Counted from the stretch's first letter, positions 47,298-59,574 are shown. The stretch is DNA of 64,000 nucleotides from Vigna angularis (GCF_016808095.1 NC_068980.1:13705388-13769387), one strand, 5' to 3'. The notes: generated by a model from the letters alone, not told the origin. Program-made: numbers and translations.

Positions 47298-48777
47298 GGC
47301 TTAAAAACATGAACCAAAGAAAACTTTAATATATAATCTATACTACATAATTGTTTAAATCAATTAAAAAAAATTGTTACTTTTACATTCTATCATAATT
47401 CCTATAGTTTTCTCTAAATTCTTTTTTTTTTCTTTATGGCTATATTTCCTTAGTTAAAATTAAGCATATTAATTACAAAAAAAAATCACTCACTGTTTAA
47501 CCAATTCAACTTTACAGTAACATGTACTACTGAATCAACTCAATTTTGTTCGTGTTATTTGACAATTGGGCACATTTTTTATGTATATTTATCAACTAAT
47601 AATTACATGAAAGAAATATTTTGTTCCAAGTAAAAAGAAATAATAAAGTCATCTAGAGAATATCAAGGTAAAGTTGGATAAACTTCTTCTGTCACTAATT
47701 ATTGGATTTCTCTTACATCATCCAACAATTACTTAATGGTTTAGGTTTTTCTGTCAGTTGCTATTAGATTCATGTTATTTAATCCAATACTTAATGTAAA
47801 AAATATACAGATCTTACACCACTTAAACTATAATGCAAGTTTCTTCTTATATAACATTTTATTGAAATGTTAAAAAATAATTGAATAAACAAACTAATAT
47901 GTGCAGTTTGTTTTATAAAAAAAATGGGAGTAAAAAATGTCGCAAGCATGCAGCAAGGTCTGATATATTCATCCAAATTATGAAAGGTACAAAAATAAAT
48001 TATATCAGATTTCCATAGTCTTGTCAATTCATAGGATACAACCATAGCATGTTAAGTGTAAGGGTCAGAGTGATATGTTTTATTCAAATCATATTTTTAT
48101 TCTCTAAAACTTAGAACAGATTTACGTTTTCAAAAAATTTATAATTGATTTTTTAATTCAAGGAAAAATTGTTTCTTATAATAAACTTTATCTTATATAT
48201 AAAGTATATAAGTTAAAAAAGTTAGTTCTTAGAAAATATTACTTTTATTTTTAGTGAATTATTCCTTTCTTAATTTCTATAAAAATATGAATTACTTTCT
48301 TATAATTTTAAAGTTGTATGCATTTTAAGCATTATTTGGAGGCACGTAGAGTCAAGAGTTGTAAAGATTAAACCGTAACATTCCAAATTAGTAGGAACAT
48401 ACTATTAATTTAAAATATTATAAGTTAAGTATGATGAATAACCAATTATATAATATATTTATTGTATTTACAATTCTTCACATATATTGAAGAAAATTAA
48501 AGAAAATCTTACAAAAGTTAAAATTCCTTCAAATATACTGGGAGGAATATAACAATACAATACAAATATGTGTATATGAAGTTATTACACTATTACAAAT
48601 ATTTTAAATAATCTTATGTTGTCTATCTTTCTTACCTGCACCATCATTTACTCAGATATAAAATACAAATCATAGTACGTTGGCAATCATAAACAATAAA
48701 CAAAAATAAGGATAAGCTTACTTATTTTTTATAAAATTCTATTAAACATTTCATCCATAAAATATTTAAACATTTTA
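47298..48777. other. AT-rich intergenic DNA
   Basis: No gene, RNA or repeat structure recognised. Confidence 0.5.
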
Positions 48778-48780
48778 TAA

Positions 48781-49055
48781 AATATGCTTTTAGTACTGAA
48801 CTATCATGCTATTTTGGGTTTCATCCCTCTTCGAAGGTTTGTTTATTTTCTTCTTCATAGGAAACTCGTTTTAGTCCTTAAAAAGTAACGGCGTTAGATT
48901 TTCTATGAGGTGGCTAACGGTGAACCACGTGGATGTCTGCTTCCCTGTGTGCCATGTTCCTTTTTTTTTCTCTTTTTTTTCTCAACGGAACAGCTTCCAC
49001 CGCCTCCGACACCATCTTAAAGTCTCCACCGTAGTCCGTAGCCACCACCAAAGTC
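48781..49055. repeat. Left terminal inverted repeat of the Pack-MULE
   Basis: Inverted copy of 50045-50340. Its inner end on the minus strand encodes TLVVATDYGGDFKMVSEAV, a pectin methylesterase piece that is also present in the right arm. Confidence 0.8.
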
Positions 49056-49059
49056 AAAT

Positions 49060-49650
49060 GCCAGTTTCCCCTCGACGCCATTAAGTCAAACCAACTAGTC
49101 TTCCTCGATCTCCGCTTCAACGAACTTACCGGCCCAATTCCCTTTCAACTCTTCCAGAAGGATCTCGACGTCATCTTCATTAACAACAACCACTTCACAC
49201 AGTGCCTCCCCCAGAATTTCGGCTCCACGTCGGCCCGCTATCTCACTTTCGCCAACAACAACCTCATCGGCCCGATTCCCTAGAGTGTCGGTTACGCACC
49301 CAACCTCACCGAAGTTCTCTTCCTCGGGAACCAGTTCGACGGTTTCTTGCCCATTGAAATCGGAAACCTTAAAAAAGTTGTCCTCTTTGATGTGAGTAAG
49401 AATTTTCTCACCGGCCCAATCCCTCTATATTTCGGGTGCTTGAAGAGCATTCAGTATCTGAATTTGGCGAACAACAAATTCTACGGCTGTGTTCCCGAAA
49501 ACGTTTGTCAAATTCCTTTTCTCCGCAACAATGGGAATCTCTCCTTGGCCAACAATTACTTCAATGAGGTTAGCCCCTCCTGTTGGAGTTTGATCAAGTC
49601 CAAGGTTTTGGATGTTTCAAAGAATTGCACATACATGGGCTGCCAAACCA
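49060..49650 (+). pseudogene. Captured leucine-rich-repeat extensin-like fragment
   Basis: The + strand reads FPLDAIKSNQLVFLDLRFNE, then FQKDLDVIFINNNHF, LPIEIGNLKKVVLFDVSKN, FLTGPIPLYFGCLKSIQYL and NNKFYGCVPENVC. This repeat style belongs to the cell-wall LRX/leucine-rich-repeat extensin-like family. A TAG at 49281-49283 replaces a residue in GPIP-SVG, and there is neither a signal peptide nor an extensin tail, so this is an internal fragment of one exon. It is read toward the right end of the element and faces the pectin methylesterase N-terminal fragment. Confidence 0.75.
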
Positions 49651-49789
49651 AAGATCACCCACTGAATGCTATTATTTTTACAAGACAAAGAAGACGTGTC
49701 CGAATCCGAGTTCTTTCTATACAGTGTCATGTAAATCTGGGTGAGAGGTTACTTTATGAGTGACGTTGGGTTCTGAAGCCACAACAGAG

Positions 49790-49964
49790 AAGCTGAGTTC
49801 AATTTGTTTTTTACTCCAGCGACTATGGTTGCTACGGAGGCTGCCACCAGCAGGGTGGCGAAAAGAGTGAGGAAAAGTTTCTTTTTGTAGAAAGATTTTT
49901 TATTGAGAGAAGTGTGGTTACCAGAATCTGAGATTTCGGTGTAGGGAAGTTTTTGGTTAGTCAT
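49790..49964 (-). pseudogene. Captured pectin methylesterase N-terminal fragment
   Basis: The minus-strand frame from ATG 49964 reads MTNQKLPYTEISDSG, then KKKLFLTLFATLLVAASVAT, IVAGVKN. This matches the N-terminal signal-anchor region of type I pectin methylesterases (pro-PME), which de-esterify wall pectin. The similarity stops after about 57 residues. The part encoding the start of the catalytic domain lies separately in both terminal repeats, reading outward, so the captured gene has been rearranged. Confidence 0.75.
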
Positions 49965-50032
49965 GGCTTAGTCTGATAGCAAGAAGGAGAAAGATGGTGA
50001 AGGTTTCCAAAGACTTTAAGATGATAGTGAAG

Positions 50033-50115
50033 GCCGATGTGGTGGTGGCTGCGGACGGCAATGGAGACTTTAAGAGGGTGTCGAAGGCGGTAAACGCTCC
50101 TCCGTTGAAGAGTAG
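50033..50115 (+). pseudogene. Pectin methylesterase catalytic-start fragment within the right inverted repeat
   Basis: The + strand reads ADVVVAADGNGDFKRVSKAV then NAPPLKSSK, matching the PME consensus DVVVAADGSGNFKTVSEAV at the start of the catalytic domain. A diverged inverted copy is in the left arm (about 48975-49045, minus strand). The captured PME exon is therefore part of the element's terminal repeat. Confidence 0.75.
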
Positions 50116-50340
50116 TAAAAGAGAAAAAAAGAGAAAAAAAAAAGAGAAATGTGGCACACACTTATCAAGAAAGTTGGCATCCCACATGATTCACCGTTAG
50201 CCATCTCACAGAAAATCTAATGTTGTTGCTTTTTAAGCACTAAAAATACGAGTTTTCTAACTAAGAGGACAAAAATAAACAAACCTTTCGAAGAGGAACG
50301 AAAATAGTATGATAGTTCGGGGACTAAAAGCATATTTAAC
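50045..50340. repeat. Right terminal inverted repeat of the Pack-MULE
   Basis: Inverted copy of the left arm. The outer end is CTAAAAGCATATTTAAC; the inner end carries the PME fragment. Confidence 0.8.
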
Positions 50341-50341
50341 C

Positions 50342-51659
50342 ATTTGTCTTTCAATCAGATATTCATTATTAAATTCACCATTCAATATCAGGCACTAATC
50401 AACCATCCAATATACAACATAATATCGTTCAATCCCAAATAATCATTCATTAGTACAATTACAGAAATAAAAACTAGACTCAATTATGAAATACATGTAT
50501 ATAGTGTTGAATGCGTGCAGTCTTACACTTGTCATGAAATCTCTCTACAGTGGATTCGAGTGACATAAATGATGTGACCTCACTTTGTAAAAATAGTGAA
50601 TCAAGCAAAATAATCGTTGTGACTCCATTTGGTACACATTTACCATGACAAGATTAATTCATTATAGCATCATCAAAATGGTTATCCTACTATAAGAACT
50701 TCTTTCAACTCTCACCACTTAAATTTCATTATCTATGAGTCAATGAATTTAGTAGAATTCAGATTACTTCAGAATTGAGACTCTCACTCGATACATACCC
50801 TAAGATTAAACAATGTGGCAATTCTCATTAAAATAACCACATTCATATAATATACCATTAACCATATTTTTTTAATACAAATTTTAAACTAAAATTAAGA
50901 AATCATCTTCATCAACACTAAAAACTCATTTTTTTTAATTTCATTTATACAATTTACATAATAACGTCACTTAATCACATTTCCCAAATAGATTTTTGGC
51001 ACTCAGGCCCAGGCTCTATTCAACATAATATACACCATTACCAAAAGGTTCTCATCTCATCCATTCTCATCAAATCAAGAAAAAATTTCACAAAAATATA
51101 TCCTCATAACTCATGCAATTCACAATATTTATCATTATTTCTTTTCATGTTTCTCAATATTCAATTATTTAAAAGCACGCTTTGTTTAATGAACACCACA
51201 AACATAAATAAAATCTCATGTTTCTATAATAACATCTCATCTAACCATCACATAGTTGCTCAAAGAATTTCTTTCTTATCAAGCGAGCCATCATGTAGCA
51301 GGGTTCGTCCATCAGTAAAACACTTCAGAAAAAACTTTTCAAAATAAGCCTTAATCATATGTTTGGTTCAAGTCGTCAAATTATTTTTTAAATATTTTTA
51401 CTATTCATTTTCTATGGGGAACTATTTTATAACATTGTTCATTTTCTAAGGGGATGGCCAATAGAGAATGCATGTGTAAGAAAGGTATGATAATAAAATA
51501 ATTTTTAATGGTTCGCTCTGAATTAGAATAAATCTAATTCTCTAAAGCCAACAAGTTTAGTTGTTAAATTTATTATCACTATCACTTCTGACTTACAATT
51601 AGCACATAAAGTCTCTTTAGACTATTCAAGTACACAACGTCTCTTCTAGTTAAGTACAC
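50342..51659. other. AT-rich intergenic DNA
   Basis: No supported gene or repeat structure. The ORF at 51147-51347 is not recognisable. Confidence 0.5.
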
Positions 51660-51679
51660 AAAGTCTGACCAAGCTTCTT

Positions 51680-53205
51680 GACGGTATAGGCCTCGGTTGT
51701 TTTAGAACCGATGCCATATAGAATATATGGCCTCGGTTGTCTGCAGAACCGAGGCCAAAAACCCCTGCAAGACTATAACATTCCACATCAGCAGTCTGTT
51801 GCATAAAGGATGCAGTCAGACCGTCAGGGATTTGGCCTCGGTTATAAGGGGAACCAAGGTAATAAAGTTGAAAAAAAATTCAAAAAATTTCAAAATCGTC
51901 ATTTCAGATCAATTTTGAATTTTTTTTAATAGAATAGGCCTTGGTTAGGCAGGGAACCGAGGCCATATCCTTTCGTAGGCTTTTTTTTTATTTTGAATTT
52001 TTTTCTAAATGGGTTTAGACTAAGAACCCTAATAAAAAAACTCTTCATCATTCTCTTCTCTGTTCCAGTTAGCATGAGAAACAAACTTCTTCCTCTTTTT
52101 CTTCTCGCGGACCACCCAGTCTTGGGGGCGAGAAGTTATATGTCTCGAAGAGAGACAATGACCTCACGACAGCGAGAATGGGGCACTACGGAAGTGCGAC
52201 TCAAGCGTGTTCTCGCCTTTGATGGTGGTTCGCGGTGGACTTTCAGGGTCCTTCCTTGTGCTGGTAGACCTTCTCCTTTTCTCTTTCTTTTTCTGGCTCG
52301 CGATGTAAGAGTACATAACGCCACTCTCTTCTTCCCCTTTTCCCTCTTTTTCTTTCGTTCTAAATCAAGCGTCATTGGGAGGGTTTTCTTTTCTGGCGTC
52401 TTAGTGGGCATTCTCGTGGTGGTGGGATCGCGAAAGCTTTCCTCCTTCGAAGCAAACGCAGGTTCGGTTCTGACCGAGCCTAGATGCCAACGGTGTCGCG
52501 GATGCGAGAGAAGACGATGGCGACGTGTCGCGAGTGACCTCCAACGACGACGACGAGGTTGAAGGGCTGAGTATCCGGTGACGACAACGTCAAAAACGAC
52601 ATTATGATTTTGGTGGTGTTGATTCTACGATTTAGGGTTTAGGTTGTTCTTCAATTTTTGGGGTTTCTGTTATGATGAAATGACGATCTGATTTCTTCTG
52701 TTGAGATGTAGGGTTTCATTCAAATTGAATTTGGGGTCTTTCTTGTTATGGTGTTTTAATCTTGTAATTTTGGTTAAGATTGATGGTTGGGATATGGGTT
52801 TTGTCTCTTAATTTGGGGTTTCCTGTTCGTTATTTGATTTTGGGTTGTTCTTTGGTTGCGCAAGTGGTGGCGAGGGAGGTGCTGATGGTGGTGGCCATGG
52901 GTGTCAAGGTGATCGGTGTTGACAGCTCCGTTTTGGCAGACTTGGAGTGAACCTTTTGGGCCAATAGCCCAACAATGTATTTTTGGCTTGGTTTAGCAGT
53001 TTAGAGTGCACGTGATTTAAAATAAAAAAACAAAAGGCTTTGACATCGGTTCTAGCCTGAACCGCTGCCATAAGCCCATGTTATTACCTCGGTTTGAACC
53101 GAGGCCAAAAGTCCCCCACCTTTTTACCTCGTCGGTATATGCCTCGGTTCGAAAACCGAAGCATATTGTCAAAAACAACAGTTTTAGTTTCCGTTCGCTG
53201 CACTC
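51680..53205. mobile_element. CACTA-like element A (subterminal GCCTCGGTT repeats)
   Basis: Both ends carry multiple GCCTCGGTTN(5-12)AACCGAGGC motifs (51691-51970 and 53040-53165), in the manner of subterminal repeats in CACTA elements. The right end, GTTTTAGTTTCCGTTCGCTGCACT (to about 53204), resembles that of element B. The left terminus and target duplication were not found. The interior has an open frame (51993-52562, +) and leader-like DNA (GATTTAGGGTTTAGG near 52633) that look like captured host sequence, but I recognise no gene family. Confidence 0.5.
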
Positions 53206-54049
53206 CCCTTCCCTAAGCTTAAGCATGGTTACATGAGATCTTTCTAAGCAAAGTACATTGAGTTTTTCCTAGTTAGGCAACAATGAAATGTTAATGTTCA
53301 CACTCTTTAGAGTGAATATGAAATATTATATCTTTAAAATGGATATGAAATAATCACTTGTTGATTTAGAGAATATTACTTCACACACTAGTAAAAAATC
53401 GTATTTTTAACTCGCACATTATGCTTCATTTTTTCTGGAACCGAAGCGTATCAAAATGCGGTAACAGTCTCGTAATTTGTAAAACACTATATGCCTCGAT
53501 TGTTAAGCAACCGATGTCTAAAGAAAATACTGCCTCGATTGGCAGGGTGAACCAAGGCATAAACCTCACATGGCAAAGATACTACCTCGGTTGGTAGATG
53601 GACCGAGGCATATAAGCCTTTCTAATAAGTCTTGGGCTTGGACCGTGGGACCTTAAAGCCATGAAAACCTAGCCTCTAGGTAGCGAAAGAGGAAACTTTT
53701 CCCTAAAAACCTAGCACCTCTCCTCTTCTCCTTTTTCTCGACGATGTGCGATGGCGGTGAGAGCCCGCGACGGTGCGACGAGAGAGCAGCGACGGTGTTG
53801 CGATAGCGGCTGTGATGGTGGAAACTCTTTTCTCATGGAGCGGCGAGGACGCGGCGGCGGCGGCGTGGTGGCGGTTAGGCGCTGGATCTGCATTTCTCTT
53901 CCTTGGGTTTTTGGTTTTGTTTCTCTGCAGGTGGATGGCGAAATGATAGTGTTTGCGGTTTGGATTCGCCTCTTGAATTGGGGGTTGTGCTTCTTAGTTT
54001 GTTCTACAGGTTCTGATTGCTCGCTGGGAAAGAAGAGAGACAAAGAAGG

Positions 54050-54460
54050 GAGCATCTTGATGGCAACAGTGGAGTGGTTGAAGCGTCCCTGGTAAACATT
54101 GCTCCAATCTCCGCCGGACATCAACCTCAGCCGCTCGGAGAAGTTGTCGGTGGCCAATCGGATCTCCTCCGCCGTATACTCGCAGAAGGTGTAGCGCGTG
54201 TCGGCGAGCCTAGCCGTCATTCCAATTGCATCCTTCTTCTTACAGAACTCGATCCTTCGGTTAAGCACGTCTCTCTGGCGCCTGAGCTCCTCAATCTCCC
54301 TCACCGTCTCCGTTTTCTCCCCTACCGCCCTCTCGAGCTACGTCTTCGCCCGCGTCTTGGCCAGCGTCCATATTTGAAGCCTATTGGAGAGCTCCGATTG
54401 CACCTCTGTCAGGGAACTAAGCCTCCTCCTCCTCTCTTCCACCTCCATTCTCATCTCCTT
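54050..54460 (-). pseudogene. Captured U-box kinase (PUB) fragment
   Basis: The minus strand reads VEERRRRLSSLTEVQSEL, a TAG at 54340-54338, then VREIEELRRQRDVLNRRIEF, CKKKDAIGMTARLADT, CEYTAEEIRLATDNFSERL and GGDWSNVYQGRFNHSTVAIK. This is the coiled-coil linker and the first part of the kinase domain (glycine loop to VAIK lysine) of plant U-box domain protein kinases of the PUB33 type. It ends at KML near 54050, probably an exon border. U-box, N-terminal USP domain and most of the kinase are absent. With one stop codon it cannot make a normal enzyme; it could be transcribed from the element as a chimera. Confidence 0.75.
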
Positions 54461-54594
54461 CGTTTACTCTCTCTCCACTTCCCATTTCCCCCTTCTTAGA
54501 TTGGAGCAATCATCTGAGTTTGTCAAAAGTAATTTAGCCCCCACTCTTGTAAAAGCATGGATGAAATAAAATTGTAGGATAAGCTTGAGATTAA

Positions 54595-54613
54595 AAGAGA
54601 GAGAGAGAGAGAA
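54595..54613. repeat. GA microsatellite
   Basis: A short AGAGAG run within CACTA-like element B. Confidence 0.9.
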
Positions 54614-54895
54614 GTTTAAGGCACAAAGAGAAGGAAAAGAGAAAGCAAAAGACCATAGAAAAACAAAACAGAGTGAGGAACCAACAAGTGATCTCGGTTG
54701 AGATTAAAAAAATTAAAAACACTTTATTGCCTCGGTTGTCTGTGAACCAAGGTAGAATCCAAACTCTTTTGACTCGGTTCAGAATCGAGACAAAAGTCTA
54801 TCCCTTTTTACCTTGTTTATATATGTCTCGGTTGCGGAACCGGTGCCTATAAACGAAAATAACTGTTGTTGTTTTCTTTAACTGCACTAGTAACA

Positions 54896-57250
54896 ACTGT
54901 AAATAGTATACAATTAAGACCTGTATGTATATTTTAGTCGTGTAGAAGACTATCTACATTTCTAGCATTTAAGTTATTAGATTTCTTTTACATGCATACA
55001 TAGTTGATGATTATGTATTAGAACATCAGGTCTTCTTTCATGGTTGTGCTTTCTTGTATAAATGTCCAAAAAGAACTATTAAAGGTTGTATGATTTAGAG
55101 TATCTTGAATCATAGCTTTTGAGTATCTTGAATCATAACTTTTTCAAAAATCATGAATTATTACTACCACTCTCGTAATTTATAGAACATAGACAATATA
55201 ACATCCAAATGATATGTCCAATGCATAACATGTTTCAAATTGCATAATGGCTAATCTTTATGTAAGGATACACATGCACACACATTTGATATTGATTTTT
55301 TTTCTTTTAAATATGAAATTAATTGGATATAAAAATAAGGAATGAAGATCTAAAAAATTATAGCTTTTAGTTTTCCAAATCAAATCCAGTGTCTTTGCTT
55401 TAATTTTTTTCATATATGTTGTAATATTTTATACGAAAACACACCAAGTTAGTAATGGTATGTTAAAATTATAACTATACATCTAATCTTTCTTACTTTA
55501 TTATGATTTTCTTTACCTTTTTACGTTATAGTGAATTTTGGACAATTTTTTTATTCTATTTTTTAAGTTATATAACAAAAAAATATTAAGGATATTCATT
55601 ATGTTATATTACTTATTACTCAAGTTAACTTTATTCAACCTAATTATATTAGATTAAGTTTTATTTATAATTAGGTCAAATTTGACTTAACCAACTTTTG
55701 TACGGGTTGAATGATGGGTTTCGTGTGAAACCTAAAACTCAATCCAAAACTTACTCTTAAATTTATCTTATGAACATATTGTGTTATCTTTTTCTTTTCC
55801 TATAGCATTTTGAAGTCTTGAACTAATTTTTATAAAAATTGTATTATTTTTTTCATTATGTTAATATTTAAAAATTATAATATCTTTTTAAAATTTCAAA
55901 ATTTTGACTCAATTTATCCAATTTAATCCAATCCGTATTGGTATGAATTAGATTTAACTTAAAAAAAATTAAAAAAAATCCAGTCTAATATTATAATAGT
56001 AACTTGAATAATGAATTTTGCCCAAAATTTACCCAATCTTACCTGTAGAAAATATGATTAAAACAAACTATTATAATTTTAATTATTTTTCCTTAAGTGT
56101 TTCACATAAATAAGTATATGCTCCTGTACTTTATAAAAGAATTTAAAATTTGAAATAACAAGACATACTTAATTTATTATTTATTAACTTAAGACTGCAT
56201 TATAGTTTTATTTAAAAGGTTAGTTATTTTTTCACTTGACATTAATACACATGCCTATATTATCTTAACCGTATTAAACAAAAACTATACAAAGCCACCA
56301 TAAATAATGGCTTAAGAAATTTAGCCACGTGACGCTTGTATTCTATCTTTTTCCCGCAATCATCACCTTCATTTTTATTAAACATGCAACCCAACTACTG
56401 CCTTCACTAAATATAATAATATTAAACTGTTTGGGTGGCCTTGCCATTTATTATTTTGAAAAACCTTAAAATTCTCACTTTTTAAATTACATATTGCACT
56501 TTTTTAACTATATGCAAAAAGATTTATTATGTTCTTTAAACACTTTTTAATCTATTTTTTTATTTAAAAAGTATATATTTTATGACAAACTAAAATTTAA
56601 CTAAAATGAAGTCTATAATAAATTCTATTAAACTTTGAGCAACAAATTGTATTTGATAAAATTGGTGCAAGCAGGGGTGATATTTTTTTAAATTACAAAT
56701 TATATATAATTTATTATTTCAGTTCTAAAAAATGATTGAATTTTAAATCTAATGATTTATGTAAAAACAAATTAAGTTTAATTAAGCTTTAAGTTATATA
56801 TTTAAGCATTTTTAATTAAATTTTATAAAAAAAGTAATTCTATTGACCGTTTTCTTATTTATTTGAGTGTTATTTCAATTTTATCGTATTTAACTTATCA
56901 AATTTTATTTTTCTTTAATCGTTTTTACTTAAAGACTACTTTTTAAGAGTGAGTTAATTATTAAATTAAATAAAATGAAAGAAAAAATATAAATTCATTG
57001 ATGAAAAAAATTCACTATATTGTATTGAGAATTTTAAATAGTTGAGGGAAGAAATTTTTTAATATTGAAAAGATAGCTAATTAAGCGAATTAAAAATACG
57101 ATCAGCATTTTCTTTAATTAAAAAATATATTTTGACACTATATATTTTTTACATTTATTTGATATTATAATTTATTATTATTTTTTTCTTTTTAAAAAAA
57201 ATTAAAAATTTAATTTCATAGTTATTTTATTTTTATAATATGTACATAAA
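54896..57250. other. AT-rich intergenic DNA
   Basis: No ORF or repeat of note; long A/T runs throughout. Confidence 0.5.
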
Positions 57251-57287
57251 TATTTCTCGCACTACCATTATTTTTTTTAATTTGTCC

Positions 57288-57450
57288 CTTCTTAGGACAT
57301 GATCTGCTTGCCGTTTCGCTTAAGAAAATCACAGAAAACACTGAAGGCTTGAATTTGGCTGCCTTTGTACAGAACTCTTTTCTCAAGGACAAGAACCTGC
57401 AACTGTGGCAAGTGAAATTCAGACACAGACAAACCAAAAAGGTAAGGTAA
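57288..57450 (+). pseudogene. Possible isolated exon
   Basis: In AT-rich surroundings a GC-richer block has an acceptor-like CCCTTCTTAG (to 57295), an open frame GHDLLAVSLKKITENTEGLN then LAAFVQNSFLKDKNLQLWQV, and a donor-like AAAAAG/GTAAGG at about 57439. The composition looks like coding sequence, but I do not recognise the protein. The minus-strand ORF over the same bases (57222-57551) is less convincing. Confidence 0.25.
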
Positions 57451-57597
57451 AAAACACGTGTGAACACGTGGAGAAAAATAAGTTGAGGTGGTTGAGGGAA
57501 GGTGAGAGGATATTTATGTAAATTAGGTCCCACATCGATTTTAACGCCCACCTTACTTTCTTTTTATGTATTATTTTCATATATATACGTACAAATT

Positions 57598-58500
57598 AGA
57601 GCTATCAAAATGGATAATCCGGCCCGATCCGACCCGACTTACTATAGATTAGTTACTTAGTGAGTCAATCCAATCTTGCTCATTTATTAACGAGTCGAAA
57701 AAATTTGAATTCGACCCGACCCACCACGGGTTGGTGGGTTAAACGGGTTAACTCATTGGCTCACTTAATTAACTTTTTTTTCACCTTCTTCTTAGATTCG
57801 TATAATATGTTACTTTGATCGATCAAATTGAAACAGTAATAATTGGACCAATTGATATAAAAGAAAATAAAACAAAAGAAATATATTGTTATCAAGCATA
57901 AAATTTTGCCAATTTAGTATAATGAGACACATAACCATTTAACCAAGAAACTACATATAGCCGTTAACAAAAAATATATAGCACAAGATAAAATTGTCAT
58001 GCTTGTAGATAGGTCTAAAAACAAGATAAAACAAATGATATATTCCTGAATTATCTAATCTATAATATTATCCATCTATTAAATTGGAGTCCTTAATGGA
58101 TAAATCCACTATATTATGCTCTTGAAGCATCTTCTTCTTTATCTCCATCTATAATATTATCTAATTTATAATCTTAGGGTTTTATTTATAGAGGAGAACT
58201 TTTAGAAAGGCTCTATTGCTAAGTAAAGGCTGTGCATTTTGAATAATTAATTTAATTAATTTGATTTCAATAAAAAAATAGGATTTGAATAACTAATTTA
58301 ATTTAATGAATAAAAATAGGTGGATTAGTGAGCCAACCCGACCCACCACGGGTTCAACCCGTGTGAGCCAAGTTCTTAGTGAACCGGATCAAAATTGGTT
58401 CGCATAAAAATTTTTGTGTTATTTTCCAATCCAACTTGGCTCAAACTCATGTTGAGCCGGATTGACTCACGAGTCTCAACCCATTTTGACGACACTAGTA
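57598..58500. mobile_element. hAT-like non-autonomous element, long copy
   Basis: The ends GCTATCAAAATGG (57601) and CCATTTTGACGAC (to about 58494) are inverted repeats. The interior has GACCCGACCCACCACGGGTTG on both sides (57712 and 58337). It shares ends and interior phrases with 30050-30520. No transposase frame was seen and no target duplication could be matched. Confidence 0.65.
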
Positions 58501-59574
58501 CAAATACAAGTTTTACTGTTTGTATATAATAGGAATTATCAAAATACATAACCGTTCCTTGAAAATTATTTATTCTAAGACATACTTATAAAATATGGAT
58601 TATATTCTTGGAGGAGAGACGGTAAGATCTCTTTTTATTTTATGGTTTATAAGGATAGTTTAAAAAAAAGTAAAGAAAGTTATATTTTAGGTTTGATTAT
58701 ATAGACTACAAATTTTACCATTTAAATATTTATCTTTAAAATTCATTCTTTTTCATTTCCTATATAATTTATTTTATATATATTTTTTTAATATATTTCT
58801 TTTTTAATTGGTAGTTTCTACTATACTAATCATATTTCATTCTAATTTAAATATTATTACTTTTTTTATTTCATTCTAATTTAAATATTATTAATTTTTT
58901 TATTTTTTATTCTATTTGGGAATATCAAAGTTTTCACATATTCCAATAATATTGTGACAAATTTCTTTTAATTAGTGTAGTTCATGATTACTAATTTGTT
59001 AGATTAGATGGTGTAACTTAAGATTTCTTAAGTTTTTCTTACTTGGAGTTGTTGTTTGGATAAATAGTTGTCATATACTGAAAATTGATGTGAAAAATCT
59101 GAAAAATAATTTAGAAATAGTGGTGGTTTTTAAAATATTATATTAGAATATTTTAATGATAAGATGTTAAGGTTATAAATTGATTTTTTTTATCAGATTT
59201 ATTTTCATAAAAGTAATCATCTCTATGTACTTTTTTTCTAAATTTCTCCTTTATATTTTTTCTAGATTTCTAACCTTAATCTTTATTCTTTTAAGATCAA
59301 TAACTTCCTTTTATACATTTATCTAATTAAAGTGAAGAACAAGTAAATCTGTTTTTAAAAAATTAATTTTTTGTTTTGATATACTTAAGGACAATATTGT
59401 AATTTTATACTATTGCAACAAAAAATAAATGATAAATTATTAACACATAAATTCAAATAAATAATGAGTGATCAATGTTTTAAGATGAGTTTAGAATAAG
59501 GTAATATATATATAACAAACTCAACAACATCATCTAATATTTTGAAAATTTTATCAGCTATTTTTTAAATGTCT
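58501..59574. other. AT-rich intergenic DNA
   Basis: Nothing recognisable. Confidence 0.5.

Larger units (their letters stand above)
48778..50341. mobile_element. Pack-MULE-like element with long terminal inverted repeats
   Basis: The ends are inverted copies. The left reads AAATATGCTTTTAGTACTGA; the right, read on the minus strand, reads AAATATGCTTTTAGTCCCCG. Similarity continues inward for about 270 bp (to about 49055 on the left and from about 50045 on the right), including CTTCGAAGGTTTGTTTATTTT and GGTGGCTAACGGTGAA. The TTAAATATG...TTTTTAGTCCC end is common in legume Mutator-like elements. The interior holds no transposase but carries fragments of two host genes. I could not identify a convincing 9-bp target duplication. 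About 1.56 kb in total. Confidence 0.8.
53386..54892. mobile_element. CACTA-like element B carrying a PUB kinase fragment, TSD ACA
   Basis: The left end reads CACTAGTAAAAAATCG and the right end CTGCACTAGTA, a one-base departure from the expected TAGTG. The 3-bp ACA flanks both sides (53383-53385 and 54893-54895). Subterminal GCCTCG(A/G)TT...AACC(G/A)AGGC motifs lie at 53492-53620 and 54725-54845. No transposase is present, so it is non-autonomous. The same motifs in element A show one family. A 3-bp duplication is weak evidence alone, but it agrees with the CACTA end. Confidence 0.6.

Noticed and set aside
48768..50350. Target-site duplication for the Pack-MULE
   Set aside because: CATTT occurs near both ends, but no 9-bp match could be aligned at the exact borders, so none is claimed.
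52136..52411. Lys/Arg-rich minus-strand ORF in CACTA-like element A
   Set aside because: Shadow of an uncharacterised + strand frame; no recognisable motif.
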